A stretch of 64,000 nt of DNA from Pseudomonas sp. MYb327 (GTDB taxonomy: Bacteria; Pseudomonadota; Gammaproteobacteria; Pseudomonadales; Pseudomonadaceae): assembly GCF_040438925.1 (NCBI RefSeq), contig NZ_CP159258.1:2866001-2930000 (forward strand), given 5' to 3'. This document shows positions 8,243-17,291 of the stretch, piece by piece. Both the position numbers and the translations under genes were made by a program. The stretch's first letter is position 1. Each line of letters starts with the position of its first letter. Below the pieces are notes generated by a model. The model was not told where the DNA came from and searched no databases. It saw only the letters and a program-made list of their open reading frames with translations.

Positions 8243-8983
8243 TTAAGTCATCGGCCGTCCGCAGATCAGCGTGCGCAACAGGAACGCTGGATTACCCATC
8301 ACATAACGCTTGAACAATCGCTTTGGCTCGCTGGCGAGCCTATAGACCCACTCACATCCTAAAACCCGGACCCATCGAGGCGCTCGCGTAACCTTGCCTC
8401 CGAGAAAATCGAGAATCGCGCCGCCACACACCACCAGGCATGGCAAGCCGTTTGCGGCTAGCTTCGCCGCAATGGCTTCCTGCTTGGGCATGCCCATACC
8501 CAGCACAATCAATTCTGGCTGTATGTCCCGGGCAAGATTTATATAAGTGTCGGTCCCGGCAAAGCCGTGATGTGCAGAAACGATATTCACCGCAAACAGT
8601 GCTTCGCAGTGCCGAACCGCATCAGTCAAAAAGGGCTCTTCAGTCCCCCAGAAAGCCACACGCCGACCCTTGAAGGCAGCCAGTAATTTGGGAATGAAGT
8701 CGGTGCCATTCATGTTGAGCCCTGGCTCGAGGCCAAGCCGGCGAAACAGGATGGACATGCCGGAGCCGTCTCGCAACAAAACGTCAGCGGACGACAAGGC
8801 GTCGTAATAGTCGGCGTTTCCTGCCACCAGGTTCATGGCATGAGCATTAACGAAGCCAACGACTGTCGTTGCCTCAACCCTGGATAAGGCATCAATCAGC
8901 GCTTGCTCATCTTCCACTGCGTTGACCACCCTCAATTTCTGGATGATCGTTTTCCAGTTCTCCTGCCAGGCCAATACACGCAT
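8243..8983 (-). CDS. WecG/TagA/CpsF family glycosyltransferase
   Basis: A 246-aa GT26-family enzyme that transfers a sugar (ManNAc, ManNAcA, glucose or similar in known members) to a lipid-linked intermediate at the inner membrane. Family landmarks are visible: NADYYDALSSADVLLRDG near the N-terminus, MNGTDFIP, then VLGMGMPKQE and CGGAILDFLGGKVTRAPRWV, and a C-terminal EWVYRLASEP..RLFKRY membrane-associating tail. It is last in the leftward operon, with a one-base TGATG overlap with the preceding GT2 gene, which implies coupled translation. Confidence 0.88.
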   Translation of the reverse strand: MRVLAWQENWKTIIQKLRVVNAVEDEQALIDALSRVEATTVVGFVNAHAMNLVAGNADYYDALSSADVLLRDGSGMSILFRRLGLEPGLNMNGTDFIPKLLAAFKGRRVAFWGTEEPFLTDAVRHCEALFAVNIVSAHHGFAGTDTYINLARDIQPELIVLGMGMPKQEAIAAKLAANGLPCLVVCGGAILDFLGGKVTRAPRWVRVLGCEWVYRLASEPKRLFKRYVMGNPAFLLRTLICGRPMT

Positions 8984-10170
8984 CAGGAGTCATCTCGCTT
9001 CGAACGCACCCACTCAACCTGGCGCTTGACCAAGAAGCCGAGATACAGAGGAATTTTCTTCAACGCGTAGAACGGCGCATACATCAAGGCGGAAAAAGAC
9101 AGAATGCCGCGGCCAAACTGGCCCCATGCGAGCAAGATCGCCACACTCAATAGCGTCATCCCGATAGTCGCTATCAAGGCCGGCGTCAGCGCTCCACCCA
9201 GGAAAAATACCAGCCAAGACAGGCTGAAGGCCGCTGCCAAAACCAACGTCAGCAAGGCCAGTGGAGGCACCACGACGTCTAGCGTCATCACCAGAAGGCT
9301 CCAGTTACGCCGGCGGATCGACTCCGCAACCAATTTTGGCGTGTCGCCAAGGATTACCCCGAGGTGACCATGCTCCCAGCGCTTGCGTTGGGTACTCAAG
9401 CCCTCATCACTGCGCGGGAAATAACTGCTCACCAGAGCCTCAGGGCAAAACAACGGCGGCTTGCCGCCTCGGCAAAAATCCAGGCCCATCTTCAAATCTT
9501 CGACGAGGTGGCCGCTGGCCAAATCGATCAAAGCCAAATCACGCCAGACGAATGCCATTCCCGAGCCCATCAAGGGACAAGGTAACCCGAGCAAGGCCCA
9601 ACCTCGCGGCCGCACCAGATTCTTCACACACCAGGCAAACTCGGCAAGCCGCACTTTCAGCCCGGAATCCGCGGGTGCATGCATCAAATAAAGTGCCTGC
9701 ACTGGTCGACCCGTTTCCAGGCAACGCTTGGCCAAACGTTCGATAGCGCCCTCGCCAACCTGGCAGTCGGCATCGATAATGATCAAGACGTCCGGCGCAG
9801 CGCTGGCCAGGTGACGCACACCGAAATCCAGCGCGTAACCCTTGCCACGTTGCCGTTCATCACTGCGCTCCACTACCTCGGCCCCGGCTGCGCGAGCCAC
9901 TGCGGCCGTGTCATCAGAACAATTATCCGCAACCACCAACAGGCGATCGCCCTCGCGCAACTGCGCCCGGATGCTGTTCAATGTCGCGACGATGATCGAG
10001 GATTCATCGTGTGCCGGCACCAGCACCGCTACCCGCGGCCGCGACACTTGTGTCGATGTGCGAGACCGCGCTGGCAGGCAAGCCAGTAGCACCTGTACAA
10101 ACAGCACCAACACCGGCATGACGATGAGTATCAGCAGTGCACTGAACAGCCAACCCAGTAACGTGATCAT
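8983..10170 (-). CDS. Membrane glycosyltransferase family 2 (cellulose-synthase-like)
   Basis: A 395-aa processive-type GT2. An N-terminal membrane helix (about 1-27) leads into a GT2 core with VLVPAHDES, LLVVADNCSDDT, IIDADCQVGEG and a KRWEHGHLG (Q/RxxRW-like) motif. Two or three C-terminal helices follow (about 290-345). It should add a sugar to the growing lipid-linked repeat on the cytoplasmic side. It overlaps the upstream GT4 gene by ATGA and the downstream WecG-type gene by TGATG. Confidence 0.85.
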   Translation of the reverse strand: MITLLGWLFSALLILIVMPVLVLFVQVLLACLPARSRTSTQVSRPRVAVLVPAHDESSIIVATLNSIRAQLREGDRLLVVADNCSDDTAAVARAAGAEVVERSDERQRGKGYALDFGVRHLASAAPDVLIIIDADCQVGEGAIERLAKRCLETGRPVQALYLMHAPADSGLKVRLAEFAWCVKNLVRPRGWALLGLPCPLMGSGMAFVWRDLALIDLASGHLVEDLKMGLDFCRGGKPPLFCPEALVSSYFPRSDEGLSTQRKRWEHGHLGVILGDTPKLVAESIRRRNWSLLVMTLDVVVPPLALLTLVLAAAFSLSWLVFFLGGALTPALIATIGMTLLSVAILLAWGQFGRGILSFSALMYAPFYALKKIPLYLGFLVKRQVEWVRSKRDDS

Positions 10171-11369
10171 GCTTGCGCCTTAAACAGTTCGGCCAACTTG
10201 GCCGCTTCGGTATCGATATCGTGGCGCTCAAGCACTCGTTGATAAGCCGCTTCGCCCATCCGCTGCAACGCCTCGACAGGTTGCGCGAGGCAGTCCGCCA
10301 TTGCCTCCGCCAATTCACTCACTGTACCCGCAGGGAACAGCCAGCCGTTCTCACCCTGACGCACCAGTTCGGGAATGCCCGCGACGTAGGTGGTCAGTAC
10401 CGGTCGGCGCAACGCCATGGCTTCCATAATGACCACCGGCAAGCCTTCGGCGAAACTCGGTAGCACCAAGGCCCGCGCCGCAAGAATTTCCGCCCGCACC
10501 TGCTCGCTGCTTATCCAACCGGTAATTCGCACCTGAGCCTGCAAACCATACTGCGTCATCAGCGCTTCGATTTGCCCGCGCATTTCCCCATCACCGGCCA
10601 GCACGATCTCAAATTCCATGCCTTGCCCTGCCAGAATGCGGGCGGCCTCAAGCAACAGCAACTGGCCTTTTTGCTCACACAAGCGCCCCACGCAAACCAG
10701 GCGTGGCACGGAGGGCACTGCCACCGCCGGCACATCGTGAAACGCCCGCTCCAGACCGCAATGCACCACTTTTACCTTCGCCCAGTGTGCATGCTCCACC
10801 CAGCGAAACAGTTGGCTGCGCCCATAAGAGCTGATGGCCGCCACAAAAGCCGAGCGCCGGACTTTCTCACCCAAATGAATAAACTGCGGCTTATCGAATT
10901 CTTCCGGGCCGTGTACGGTAAAACTGTAGGCAGGCCCGCCAAGGGCGTTGGCCAGCATCACCACTTCGGTGGAGTTGGTGCCGAAATGCGCGTGCACGTG
11001 CTTGGCGCCGAATGCTTGCAACCAGAACAGCACACGGCACGCCTCGAACAAATAGATCAAATGATAGGGCCAGGAGCGATCGGCGCGCTGTCCCATCCGC
11101 AGCGCCAGCCACAATGTCGAAAAAAAGCGTCGCGGCTGCGCGCGCAGTACCTTCAACACCGGCACAAACAGCCCTTTGACTCCGCCCTGCAACACATAGT
11201 GGGTTTTATCGCGCTCGGACACGTCTTCGGCATCGACCAGCTCGGCATCCCAGCCACGCAAAGCAATGCGCTGTACCTGGAAACCCTGACGTTCCAACGC
11301 CAGAATTTCACGACGAATGAAGCTATGGCTGACCTTGGGGTACTGATTGATGAAGTAAGCGATGCGCAT
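10167..11369 (-). CDS. Glycosyltransferase family 4
   Basis: About 400 aa with a GT-B fold. The N-domain begins with IAYFINQYPKVSHSF, a start often seen in polysaccharide GT4 enzymes. The C-domain has VGRLCEQKGQLLLLEA, RITGWISSEQV and the PSFAEGLPVVIMEAMA donor-binding segment with its EX7E pair. Start at ATG 11369 is preferred; a TTG at 11378 would overlap the previous stop as TTGA. The sugar is unknown. Genes on both sides overlap or abut, so this is a tight operon. Confidence 0.88.
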   Translation of the reverse strand: MRIAYFINQYPKVSHSFIRREILALERQGFQVQRIALRGWDAELVDAEDVSERDKTHYVLQGGVKGLFVPVLKVLRAQPRRFFSTLWLALRMGQRADRSWPYHLIYLFEACRVLFWLQAFGAKHVHAHFGTNSTEVVMLANALGGPAYSFTVHGPEEFDKPQFIHLGEKVRRSAFVAAISSYGRSQLFRWVEHAHWAKVKVVHCGLERAFHDVPAVAVPSVPRLVCVGRLCEQKGQLLLLEAARILAGQGMEFEIVLAGDGEMRGQIEALMTQYGLQAQVRITGWISSEQVRAEILAARALVLPSFAEGLPVVIMEAMALRRPVLTTYVAGIPELVRQGENGWLFPAGTVSELAEAMADCLAQPVEALQRMGEAAYQRVLERHDIDTEAAKLAELFKAQA

Positions 11370-11374
11370 AGGGC

Positions 11375-12280
11375 TCAAATTAAAACCTTGTCTATGTTTG
11401 CAAAAGTTTGATCCAGAAGTTCATAGCGCCTGCGATACATGGCACGTTTTTTTGCAGCAATCTCTTCGAGCGGCTTCTTGGACATGACCATGGGAATCTC
11501 AAAAAAATCTTCTCGCGATGAAGGTATCGCTCCATGCTCCAGCCAGATCGAATCGTAATTCGCCGCTAACTCTTGGGACTTCTGAGCGCCAAAATAGGGG
11601 TGACGATGATGACGATACCCGTCTCCAACCGCATAAATTTTTTCGACGCCAATTTTGAGGGCGATATATTTAATTACTTCAATCAAAAAACTTCTTGGGC
11701 GAAGTCCTTCAAAATCCTTGGTGAGATCCCGGTAAATAGTCAGGGAAGTGTCACTGTCTATCCCCTTGTGAATGCCTTGAACTGCACCGACAAAAATACA
11801 TAGCTCACCTTCGGCGTAACTCAAAGTGAAGGCTATTGACGCAATGCGTAAATCACCCTGGAACAGGTTCAGCACCAGCTCCCCTTCGCGCATGAACCAA
11901 ATCGGACGGTCCAGTACCAACGAACAACCAGCAGACCATTGCGACAAGTCACTCAACACCAGACTTTCATTTCGTCCAAAAAGCAAGAGCTGCGGACAGC
12001 TTTTGGTGACGACTTCATAGTGCGAAGCCAATACATTTAGTCGATCTTGAGGACTCCAACTGCTGCTGATGTACGGCCAGTGAACAACCCCCACGCAATC
12101 GTTCCCCAGCTTCTCGAAACCAGATTTGCCAAGGGAACGCGACATGCGCGACGAAAACGAATTGAGTTCGGACCAGTTCTTTCCGGCCAACGTCAGCAAC
12201 TTGAACTTATTTTTCAGTGCTCGAGGCGAATACCCTGGATGCAAGGAAAAAGCGCTTTTGAATACCAGCCAATAGTTCAT
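11375..12280 (-). CDS. VirK/YbjX-type DUF535 protein in a polysaccharide operon
   Basis: A 301-aa protein of the DUF535 family (VirK of Shigella, YbjX of E. coli). Signs are the central GELVLNLFQGDLRIASIAFTL-like strand region (about 130-155), VGAVQG, and the conserved C-terminal YRHHRHPYFG and YDSIWLEHGA motifs (about 220-250). Family members affect outer-membrane or lipid A properties, but the biochemical activity is not established. Here it sits between two glycosyltransferases with spacings of 7 bases or less. It may therefore serve carbohydrate modification or secretion; that is inference. Confidence 0.75.
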   Translation of the reverse strand: MNYWLVFKSAFSLHPGYSPRALKNKFKLLTLAGKNWSELNSFSSRMSRSLGKSGFEKLGNDCVGVVHWPYISSSWSPQDRLNVLASHYEVVTKSCPQLLLFGRNESLVLSDLSQWSAGCSLVLDRPIWFMREGELVLNLFQGDLRIASIAFTLSYAEGELCIFVGAVQGIHKGIDSDTSLTIYRDLTKDFEGLRPRSFLIEVIKYIALKIGVEKIYAVGDGYRHHRHPYFGAQKSQELAANYDSIWLEHGAIPSSREDFFEIPMVMSKKPLEEIAAKKRAMYRRRYELLDQTFANIDKVLI

Positions 12281-12287
12281 TGAAGTC

Positions 12288-13265
12288 TCACTTGTATTCG
12301 ATCAACGCTGTCCTGCCGCCGATGATTCTGCTCAAAAGAAATTTGACTTGTCCGAACATCTCGGGGAATTTTCCCAGTACCAGGAAGAAAGCCAGCAACC
12401 AGTTTTCGCGTGCGGACCCATCGCCCCGCCGAGCCAGGCGCATCACCTGCAATGGATAAACCAGCAGCAACAGCAGCCCCATCCATCCCAGTATCAAACT
12501 CGCCACAACCACCGCCAGTGGAATTCCCAGCCCCCAGAACCAGGCACGGCGCGACTCGCGCAGCCAATGCTGCTCCGGAGCGGCCCCATGCAGAAAAGCG
12601 CCCTCGGCAAATGCATAGCCGCCGCGCATGGAACGCTGCCACCATTGCTTGAAACGGGTCATTGCCGCGTCGTGCAAGGTCATTTCCTCGGCGAGACGCC
12701 AAACCTTCCAGCCCTTTGCACGCAAGCGCACACACAACTCTGGCTCTTCCCCGGCAATAAGGTCCGCCCGGTATCCGGATACGGCAGCAAAAGCGTCCGC
12801 CCGCATCAGCGCGTCGCCACCGCAGGCCTTGGCCTCACCGATTGGCGTGTCCCATTCGTGATCACAGAGAAAGTTGTAAATCGAGCGCTGCGGAAAACGT
12901 TCACGCCGCCGCCCACAGACCACCGCAACATCAGGCCGGGCATCAAGAAATGCCTGGGCCTGAAACAGCCAGGTATCGACGACCTCGCAATCGCCGTCGA
13001 CGAACTGCACGTATCGCACCGTCGGCAGCAGGCGGTGCACACAAGCAAAGCCTTCATTGCGCGCACGCGCAGCCGTAAAGGGAAGGGTCATATCCAGCTC
13101 GACCACCTCGACCCCAAGCTTGCGTGCCATCTGCACCGAATTGTCCGTCGATCCGGAGTCGACATACACGACCTTCTCCGCCGAATCGATCAGCGAAATG
13201 AGGCAACGCTCAAGCCGTGGCCCTTCATTGCGACCGATAACGACAACACCGATTCCAGTAGCCAT
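12288..13265 (-). CDS. Glycosyltransferase family 2 with C-terminal membrane segments
   Basis: A 325-aa GT-A enzyme. VVVIGRNEGPRLERCL opens the domain, VYVDSGSTDNS and FVDGDCEV carry the nucleotide/metal site (DGD as the DxD equivalent), and EEPELCVRLRAKGW is the ED-type catalytic region. A hydrophobic stretch (about 250-275) should anchor it. The frame stays open upstream to 13433, but that part overlaps the acyltransferase gene and lacks a ribosome site, so ATG 13265 is chosen. Confidence 0.85.
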   Translation of the reverse strand: MATGIGVVVIGRNEGPRLERCLISLIDSAEKVVYVDSGSTDNSVQMARKLGVEVVELDMTLPFTAARARNEGFACVHRLLPTVRYVQFVDGDCEVVDTWLFQAQAFLDARPDVAVVCGRRRERFPQRSIYNFLCDHEWDTPIGEAKACGGDALMRADAFAAVSGYRADLIAGEEPELCVRLRAKGWKVWRLAEEMTLHDAAMTRFKQWWQRSMRGGYAFAEGAFLHGAAPEQHWLRESRRAWFWGLGIPLAVVVASLILGWMGLLLLLVYPLQVMRLARRGDGSARENWLLAFFLVLGKFPEMFGQVKFLLSRIIGGRTALIEYK

Positions 13266-13326
13266 CGAGTTCACGCAGCCACGCAATTGGAGGCTGTTGG
13301 CAAAATGCAGGTATCGCAAACATGAT

Positions 13327-13851
13327 TCATGAACATTCCTTGTCTTCGGCGCTTTGCCTTTTCTTGATTTTCGCAGGCACGCCCACGGCCATCGAATCAT
13401 CCGGCACATCGGTAAGAACCACGGCATTGGCACCGATTACGACGTTGTTACCAATCCGGATATTGCCCAGCACCTTGGCCCCTGCCCCGATATCAACGTT
13501 GTTGCCGATGACCGGGGCGATGGGTTCCTCCACATTCTTGAGTCCAACGACCACGCCGTTACGGATCCGGCAGTCATCGCCGAACTGCGCATAACCACTG
13601 ATCACGATGCCGCCGAAATGATCGATGACAAAGTTGCGACCGACCACAACCTCGCACGGTAACTCGACACCCGTGACGATCTGCACCAATTTGAAAAGAA
13701 ACTTATAGATGAACGAGAGCAATTTGCGTAACAGGGCCGGGCGCACGCCGTAGCGCCAACGCCCGAAGCGATAAACCAGCATGACCCAGAACCCCTGGGC
13801 GCCCCAATCACCGGCATAGGTACGCAAATCCGCACGAATATTCTCGAACAT
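13327..13851 (-). CDS. CysE-like serine O-acetyltransferase / hexapeptide acyltransferase
   Basis: A 174-aa left-handed beta-helix protein. The N-terminus (FENIRADLRTY, FWVMLVYRFGRW) and the repeats VVVGRNFVIDHFGGIVISG, VIGNNVDIGAGAKVLGNIRIGNNVVIGANAVV are typical of serine acetyltransferase-like enzymes found in polysaccharide clusters. Within this locus it more likely acetylates a sugar than serves cysteine synthesis. It lacks the C-terminal tail used by CysE to bind CysK. Confidence 0.82.
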   Translation of the reverse strand: MFENIRADLRTYAGDWGAQGFWVMLVYRFGRWRYGVRPALLRKLLSFIYKFLFKLVQIVTGVELPCEVVVGRNFVIDHFGGIVISGYAQFGDDCRIRNGVVVGLKNVEEPIAPVIGNNVDIGAGAKVLGNIRIGNNVVIGANAVVLTDVPDDSMAVGVPAKIKKRQSAEDKECS

Positions 13852-13861
13852 AAGCAGTGGT

Positions 13862-14818
13862 CTACCGTGTTGGTTGGCTAGCGAGTCTGGTATTACGCAA
13901 CAGTGACCAGGTCACACGAGCATGCTCCCAGCACGCCTTGATCGCGGCCCGGCCCCGGCCTTTCAACAGGGCCTTGAGTGCAAGAATGAGATCACCGAGG
14001 GTCACGAGGAACATGTGCCAGGCCAGACCCAGCAAGCCGTGATGCTTGCGGAAGTACAAAAGCTCGCTTTCGATTTGTAATCTGGGTACCTGACGACTCG
14101 CCGTATTGAGCTCATCAACCAACTTGGCACTTTCCCCGCCGATATGCACCACCGTGGTATGCGGGTAATAAATCACCTTCCAACCAGCCTGTTTGGCGCG
14201 CTTGCAGTGATCGACTTCCTCGTAATAGAGGAAGTAACGCGGATCGAACAATCCAACCTGATCGATCACTTCTCGGCGGATCAGGTAATAGCATCCGGGT
14301 ACCCAGTCGCACTCACGCACCGAGGCATGATCCCAGCCCATGTCGTCGACCATTTTCACCACGGGGAAAAAGCGTTCGAGCCCTGTTCGCGACAAGAAGA
14401 CATTCATGGGCGTAGGGAAATAGCGACAGGAAGGCTGCAAATCACCTTCTCGCCCAACCAACCTAACACCGAGGATTCCGCAATCCGGATGAGACTCCAT
14501 GTAATCGAGGGTCTTGCTTAGCGAATCGGCGTCAACGAAGGCATCGGTATTGAGAAGCAACGCGTACTTGCCCTGCAGATGCTCCACAAGTTGATTATTG
14601 GCTCGACCAAAGCCAACATTATTTTCATTGGCGAGCAAAATGGCTTCTGGGCAAATAGTTGCCATGCACTCCAGCGAATTATCGGCAGAGGCATTATCCA
14701 CAACTAAATAGCGCGGTTGATCCGCACTGGTTGACTGGCGCAACGCATTGAACATGGGTTGCAACAGGCCTGCTGTATTGTAATTAACGACCAACACATC
14801 AAGAGAAGCACTATTCAT
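13862..14818 (-). CDS. Glycosyltransferase family 2 (rhamnosyltransferase-like)
   Basis: A 318-aa GT2 of the WcaA/rhamnosyltransferase type. It starts LDVLVVNYNTAGLL, followed by YLVVDNASADNS, NNVGFGRANNQ, LLLNTDAFVD and GCYYLIRREVIDQVGLFDPRYFLYYEEVDHCKRAKQAGW, the classic C-terminal pattern. The start at ATG 14818 overlaps the upstream gene's TAG by 8 bases. The sugar is not determined; rhamnose is only suggested by family resemblance. Confidence 0.88.
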   Translation of the reverse strand: MNSASLDVLVVNYNTAGLLQPMFNALRQSTSADQPRYLVVDNASADNSLECMATICPEAILLANENNVGFGRANNQLVEHLQGKYALLLNTDAFVDADSLSKTLDYMESHPDCGILGVRLVGREGDLQPSCRYFPTPMNVFLSRTGLERFFPVVKMVDDMGWDHASVRECDWVPGCYYLIRREVIDQVGLFDPRYFLYYEEVDHCKRAKQAGWKVIYYPHTTVVHIGGESAKLVDELNTASRQVPRLQIESELLYFRKHHGLLGLAWHMFLVTLGDLILALKALLKGRGRAAIKACWEHARVTWSLLRNTRLASQPTR

Positions 14819-15428
14819 TAATGCGCTCACCAAAAAAGTGCTTCACTCTCATCTCCATAAGTATCGGCTCAACTTTTGGATCATATAAAACAGTGCGTTG
14901 ACTGATGATGTCCATCCACGGATAGTCAACACAACGTTCCTCAAGCTTTAACACCAGTTCCTCAACCGAACAGAGCACTTTCGCAGGATTCCCCCCGACC
15001 ACCATACCGGGTGGGACATCTCTGGTAACCACAGCGCCTGCCGCGACAATTGAATCCGGACCTATGGTTACGCGTGGCATGATCATGGCGCCATGCCCGA
15101 TAAAGCAGTTATCGAGTATGTCGACAGGTCCGACGGAATCAAGTGTTTTACCGAAGCGATAAGCCAACAGGCCAGCGACGCCATCATGCCCGAACACCGT
15201 GCAATCAGATAAGCCTACATTGTTGCCGATTCGTAGCAATGAAGGATCGGTTATGTTGCACCCAAGATTGATCCAGACATTTTTACCGATCGAGTGCAAC
15301 GCTCCCCAGCGCACCAGATATTGAGCCCATTGGAAGCCGTCGGGATTGCAAAATCGTTGATAAAGCCAGCGTCCTCGCCCCGTTGCCATGACAAATTTAC
15401 CTACAGCCCGCCTTGCCAGCCCAATCAT
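14811..15428 (-). CDS. WcaF-like hexapeptide-repeat acyltransferase
   Basis: A 205-aa acyltransferase. Hexapeptide coils run from about 65 to 150 (IGKNVWINLGCNI, IGNNVGLSDCTVFG, ILDNCFIGHGAMIMPRVTIGPDSIVAAGAVV). The C-terminal VTRDVPPGMVVGGNPAKVL seals the acetyl-CoA site as in colanic-acid type acetyltransferases. It probably O-acetylates a sugar of the repeat unit. It is the second such enzyme in the operon, so two different acylations are possible. Confidence 0.83.
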   Translation of the reverse strand: MIGLARRAVGKFVMATGRGRWLYQRFCNPDGFQWAQYLVRWGALHSIGKNVWINLGCNITDPSLLRIGNNVGLSDCTVFGHDGVAGLLAYRFGKTLDSVGPVDILDNCFIGHGAMIMPRVTIGPDSIVAAGAVVTRDVPPGMVVGGNPAKVLCSVEELVLKLEERCVDYPWMDIISQRTVLYDPKVEPILMEMRVKHFFGERINE

Positions 15429-15505
15429 CCTTTTAGCCTCAAAATTCCAGCGATTTATAGTTATACCAAGTCAAATGCACCTTGGTTTTTTTATTGATTG
15501 TAGTA

Positions 15506-16972
15506 TCAGGAATACCTGCCCGCCGCTGGACTTGCTTGATAATTAAGGTGATCTGCCAGCCTTAGCGCGAGCTGCAGAAGCGGCATGGTCGGATTACAGG
15601 CGCCACTGGTAGCAAACACGCTGCTACCGGCAACGTACAGATTGTCGGTGCCGAACACTTTGCAGTTCTCGTCGACAACCCCGAACTCGGGCGTCGCCGC
15701 CATCCGGGTCGTGCCCATATGATGAGCATGGGGATTCACTTTCAATGGTGAATCGACATCATAAACGCAGTCGTCCAGCTTGACGAAACCGAGTTCCGCC
15801 TCGGCAAAACACTTCGCCACCTCCAGCCCTATGCACTTAATGGTATTCCTGTCCTCAACGCTCAGTTCCCAATTGACGTTGACCTTGTTCATACCCAGCT
15901 CATCCCGCTCGTCAAGCAGCACTATGCGACTGTTCCGGTTGGGAAATTGTTCAATCATCGTGGTGAGGACACCATCTCCCGGGCAATTGAACTTGGTAAT
16001 GAAATCAACCTTATGCGCCCAGCCTGCGTCGCACATAAGGTTTTCGAGAAAACTCTTGATAATCGCCGATCGTCCATAGGTTTGTACTTCAGCCAGTAGA
16101 GTGGCCGACACATTACCCTTGCCTGAACGGTTCTCCGTCACAAACGCATCGGTGGTGAAATACTGTCGAGGCTTCCTGTCCTGGCCGTCTCTCAGAATGA
16201 AAGTGCCCATTTCGACATTCAGGTGTTCCATAAAACAACGACCGACAAAACCATCCTTGCTCACGACACCGCCAGCGACCAGGGACTGACTATTGAGCAA
16301 CTGCCTGGCGTTCTCGATCGCGCCCGTCGCAAGAATGAAGTGAGTCGCCTTGAGTGGCTCGCGACGGCGCTCATAATCGGACACGACTACCGCCGCTATG
16401 CGACCGGTCTGGCTATCGAATTCAAGGTCCACGCAATTGCAATTGATGAAGACATCAAGCCCATCGGTCTCGTTGAGTTCCTTGGCGTATTTTTGTGCAA
16501 ACCGTGTTGGCGGGCTCAGCAGAAAGCGATCGGCTTCAAAATCGGCGGCGTCCAAGGATGCATTGATAGTCTTGAAACCCGAGCCCGCAGGAAGATCCAG
16601 AATAGCCATGGCCGCAGGCAGATTACGTTCGATCTCGGAAAATGCGATGGGCCAGCCCGGCAAGCCAACGGGAGGCGCAACGGCAAAGTCGGATCTTTCA
16701 AAGGGTCGGCAACGCCCGGCCCAATGATTGGAGGTGCCACCCAAATAGCGCAAGCGGGTTTCTTCAGGGTAAACATTCAGGCCGGATAACGAGCACTTGT
16801 AGAGGTTTTGCGAGGGCAGCGAATACTCATGCCCCCCTCCCTCTATCAACACGACTTGAAAACCGTATCCGGCCAAACGCAGTGCCAGCGTAATGCCCGC
16901 TGGGCCACCGCCTATGATGCAAAAATCATATAGATCGCGAAGTTCTTTTTGGGATTGGTAATCTTTAATCAT
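15506..16972 (-). CDS. GMC-family FAD-dependent sugar/alcohol oxidoreductase
   Basis: A 488-aa flavoprotein. The FAD-binding GGGPAG lies at 21-26 and VVLIEGGG around 41-48. YLGGTSNHWAGRC is typical of the glucose-methanol-choline family's FAD loop, FILATGAIENAR follows, and the C-terminal catalytic region has HAHHMGTTRM and NPTMPLLQLALRLADHL. It lacks a signal peptide of its own. Its start overlaps the stop of a 64-aa Tat-signal peptide gene as ATGA, so the two are translationally coupled. It may oxidise a sugar or sugar alcohol of the polysaccharide, possibly in the periplasm by hitch-hiking on that partner (inference). Confidence 0.85.
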   Translation of the reverse strand: MIKDYQSQKELRDLYDFCIIGGGPAGITLALRLAGYGFQVVLIEGGGHEYSLPSQNLYKCSLSGLNVYPEETRLRYLGGTSNHWAGRCRPFERSDFAVAPPVGLPGWPIAFSEIERNLPAAMAILDLPAGSGFKTINASLDAADFEADRFLLSPPTRFAQKYAKELNETDGLDVFINCNCVDLEFDSQTGRIAAVVVSDYERRREPLKATHFILATGAIENARQLLNSQSLVAGGVVSKDGFVGRCFMEHLNVEMGTFILRDGQDRKPRQYFTTDAFVTENRSGKGNVSATLLAEVQTYGRSAIIKSFLENLMCDAGWAHKVDFITKFNCPGDGVLTTMIEQFPNRNSRIVLLDERDELGMNKVNVNWELSVEDRNTIKCIGLEVAKCFAEAELGFVKLDDCVYDVDSPLKVNPHAHHMGTTRMAATPEFGVVDENCKVFGTDNLYVAGSSVFATSGACNPTMPLLQLALRLADHLNYQASPAAGRYS

Positions 16973-17163
16973 GTTCGCGTTTGCCGAAAATACTGGCTGG
17001 GCAACACCCAGCCATTGATTACCACAAATCCGGGTTTTTCAGCAGGAGGCCGAGAGCCGACCTTGGAAAAGCCAACTGTCAGCCCAACCAGACTCAACAA
17101 GGCCAAAGCCTGGAGGAAGCGGCGACGCCCTGGCACAGAGGTATTCAAATCAGCTTCGCTCAT
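16969..17163 (-). CDS. 64-aa Tat-signal peptide protein, small partner of the GMC oxidoreductase
   Basis: A very short gene encoding an N-terminal twin-arginine signal (GRRRFLQ at 11-17, then a hydrophobic run to about 33). Only about 30 mature residues follow, including FVVINGWVLPSQYF. It shares an ATGA overlap with the GMC gene downstream. Known periplasmic GMC dehydrogenases (gluconate, fructose, sorbitol types) use a small Tat-carrying subunit to export the flavoprotein, but those subunits are larger (about 150-250 aa). I recognise no family beyond the Tat signal; the context argues that it is real. Confidence 0.7.
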   Translation of the reverse strand: MSEADLNTSVPGRRRFLQALALLSLVGLTVGFSKVGSRPPAEKPGFVVINGWVLPSQYFRQTRT

Positions 17164-17291
17164 GATTTAAAGCTCCACGACATTGAAATTGCGTAAACAT
17201 TTTTACTACACATCAAAGTCACAAAACTTTCGACAACCATCACCAGCGGCTGAATGCACAGCATTGAAAACAGCAGGAGACTTGAATCAAA

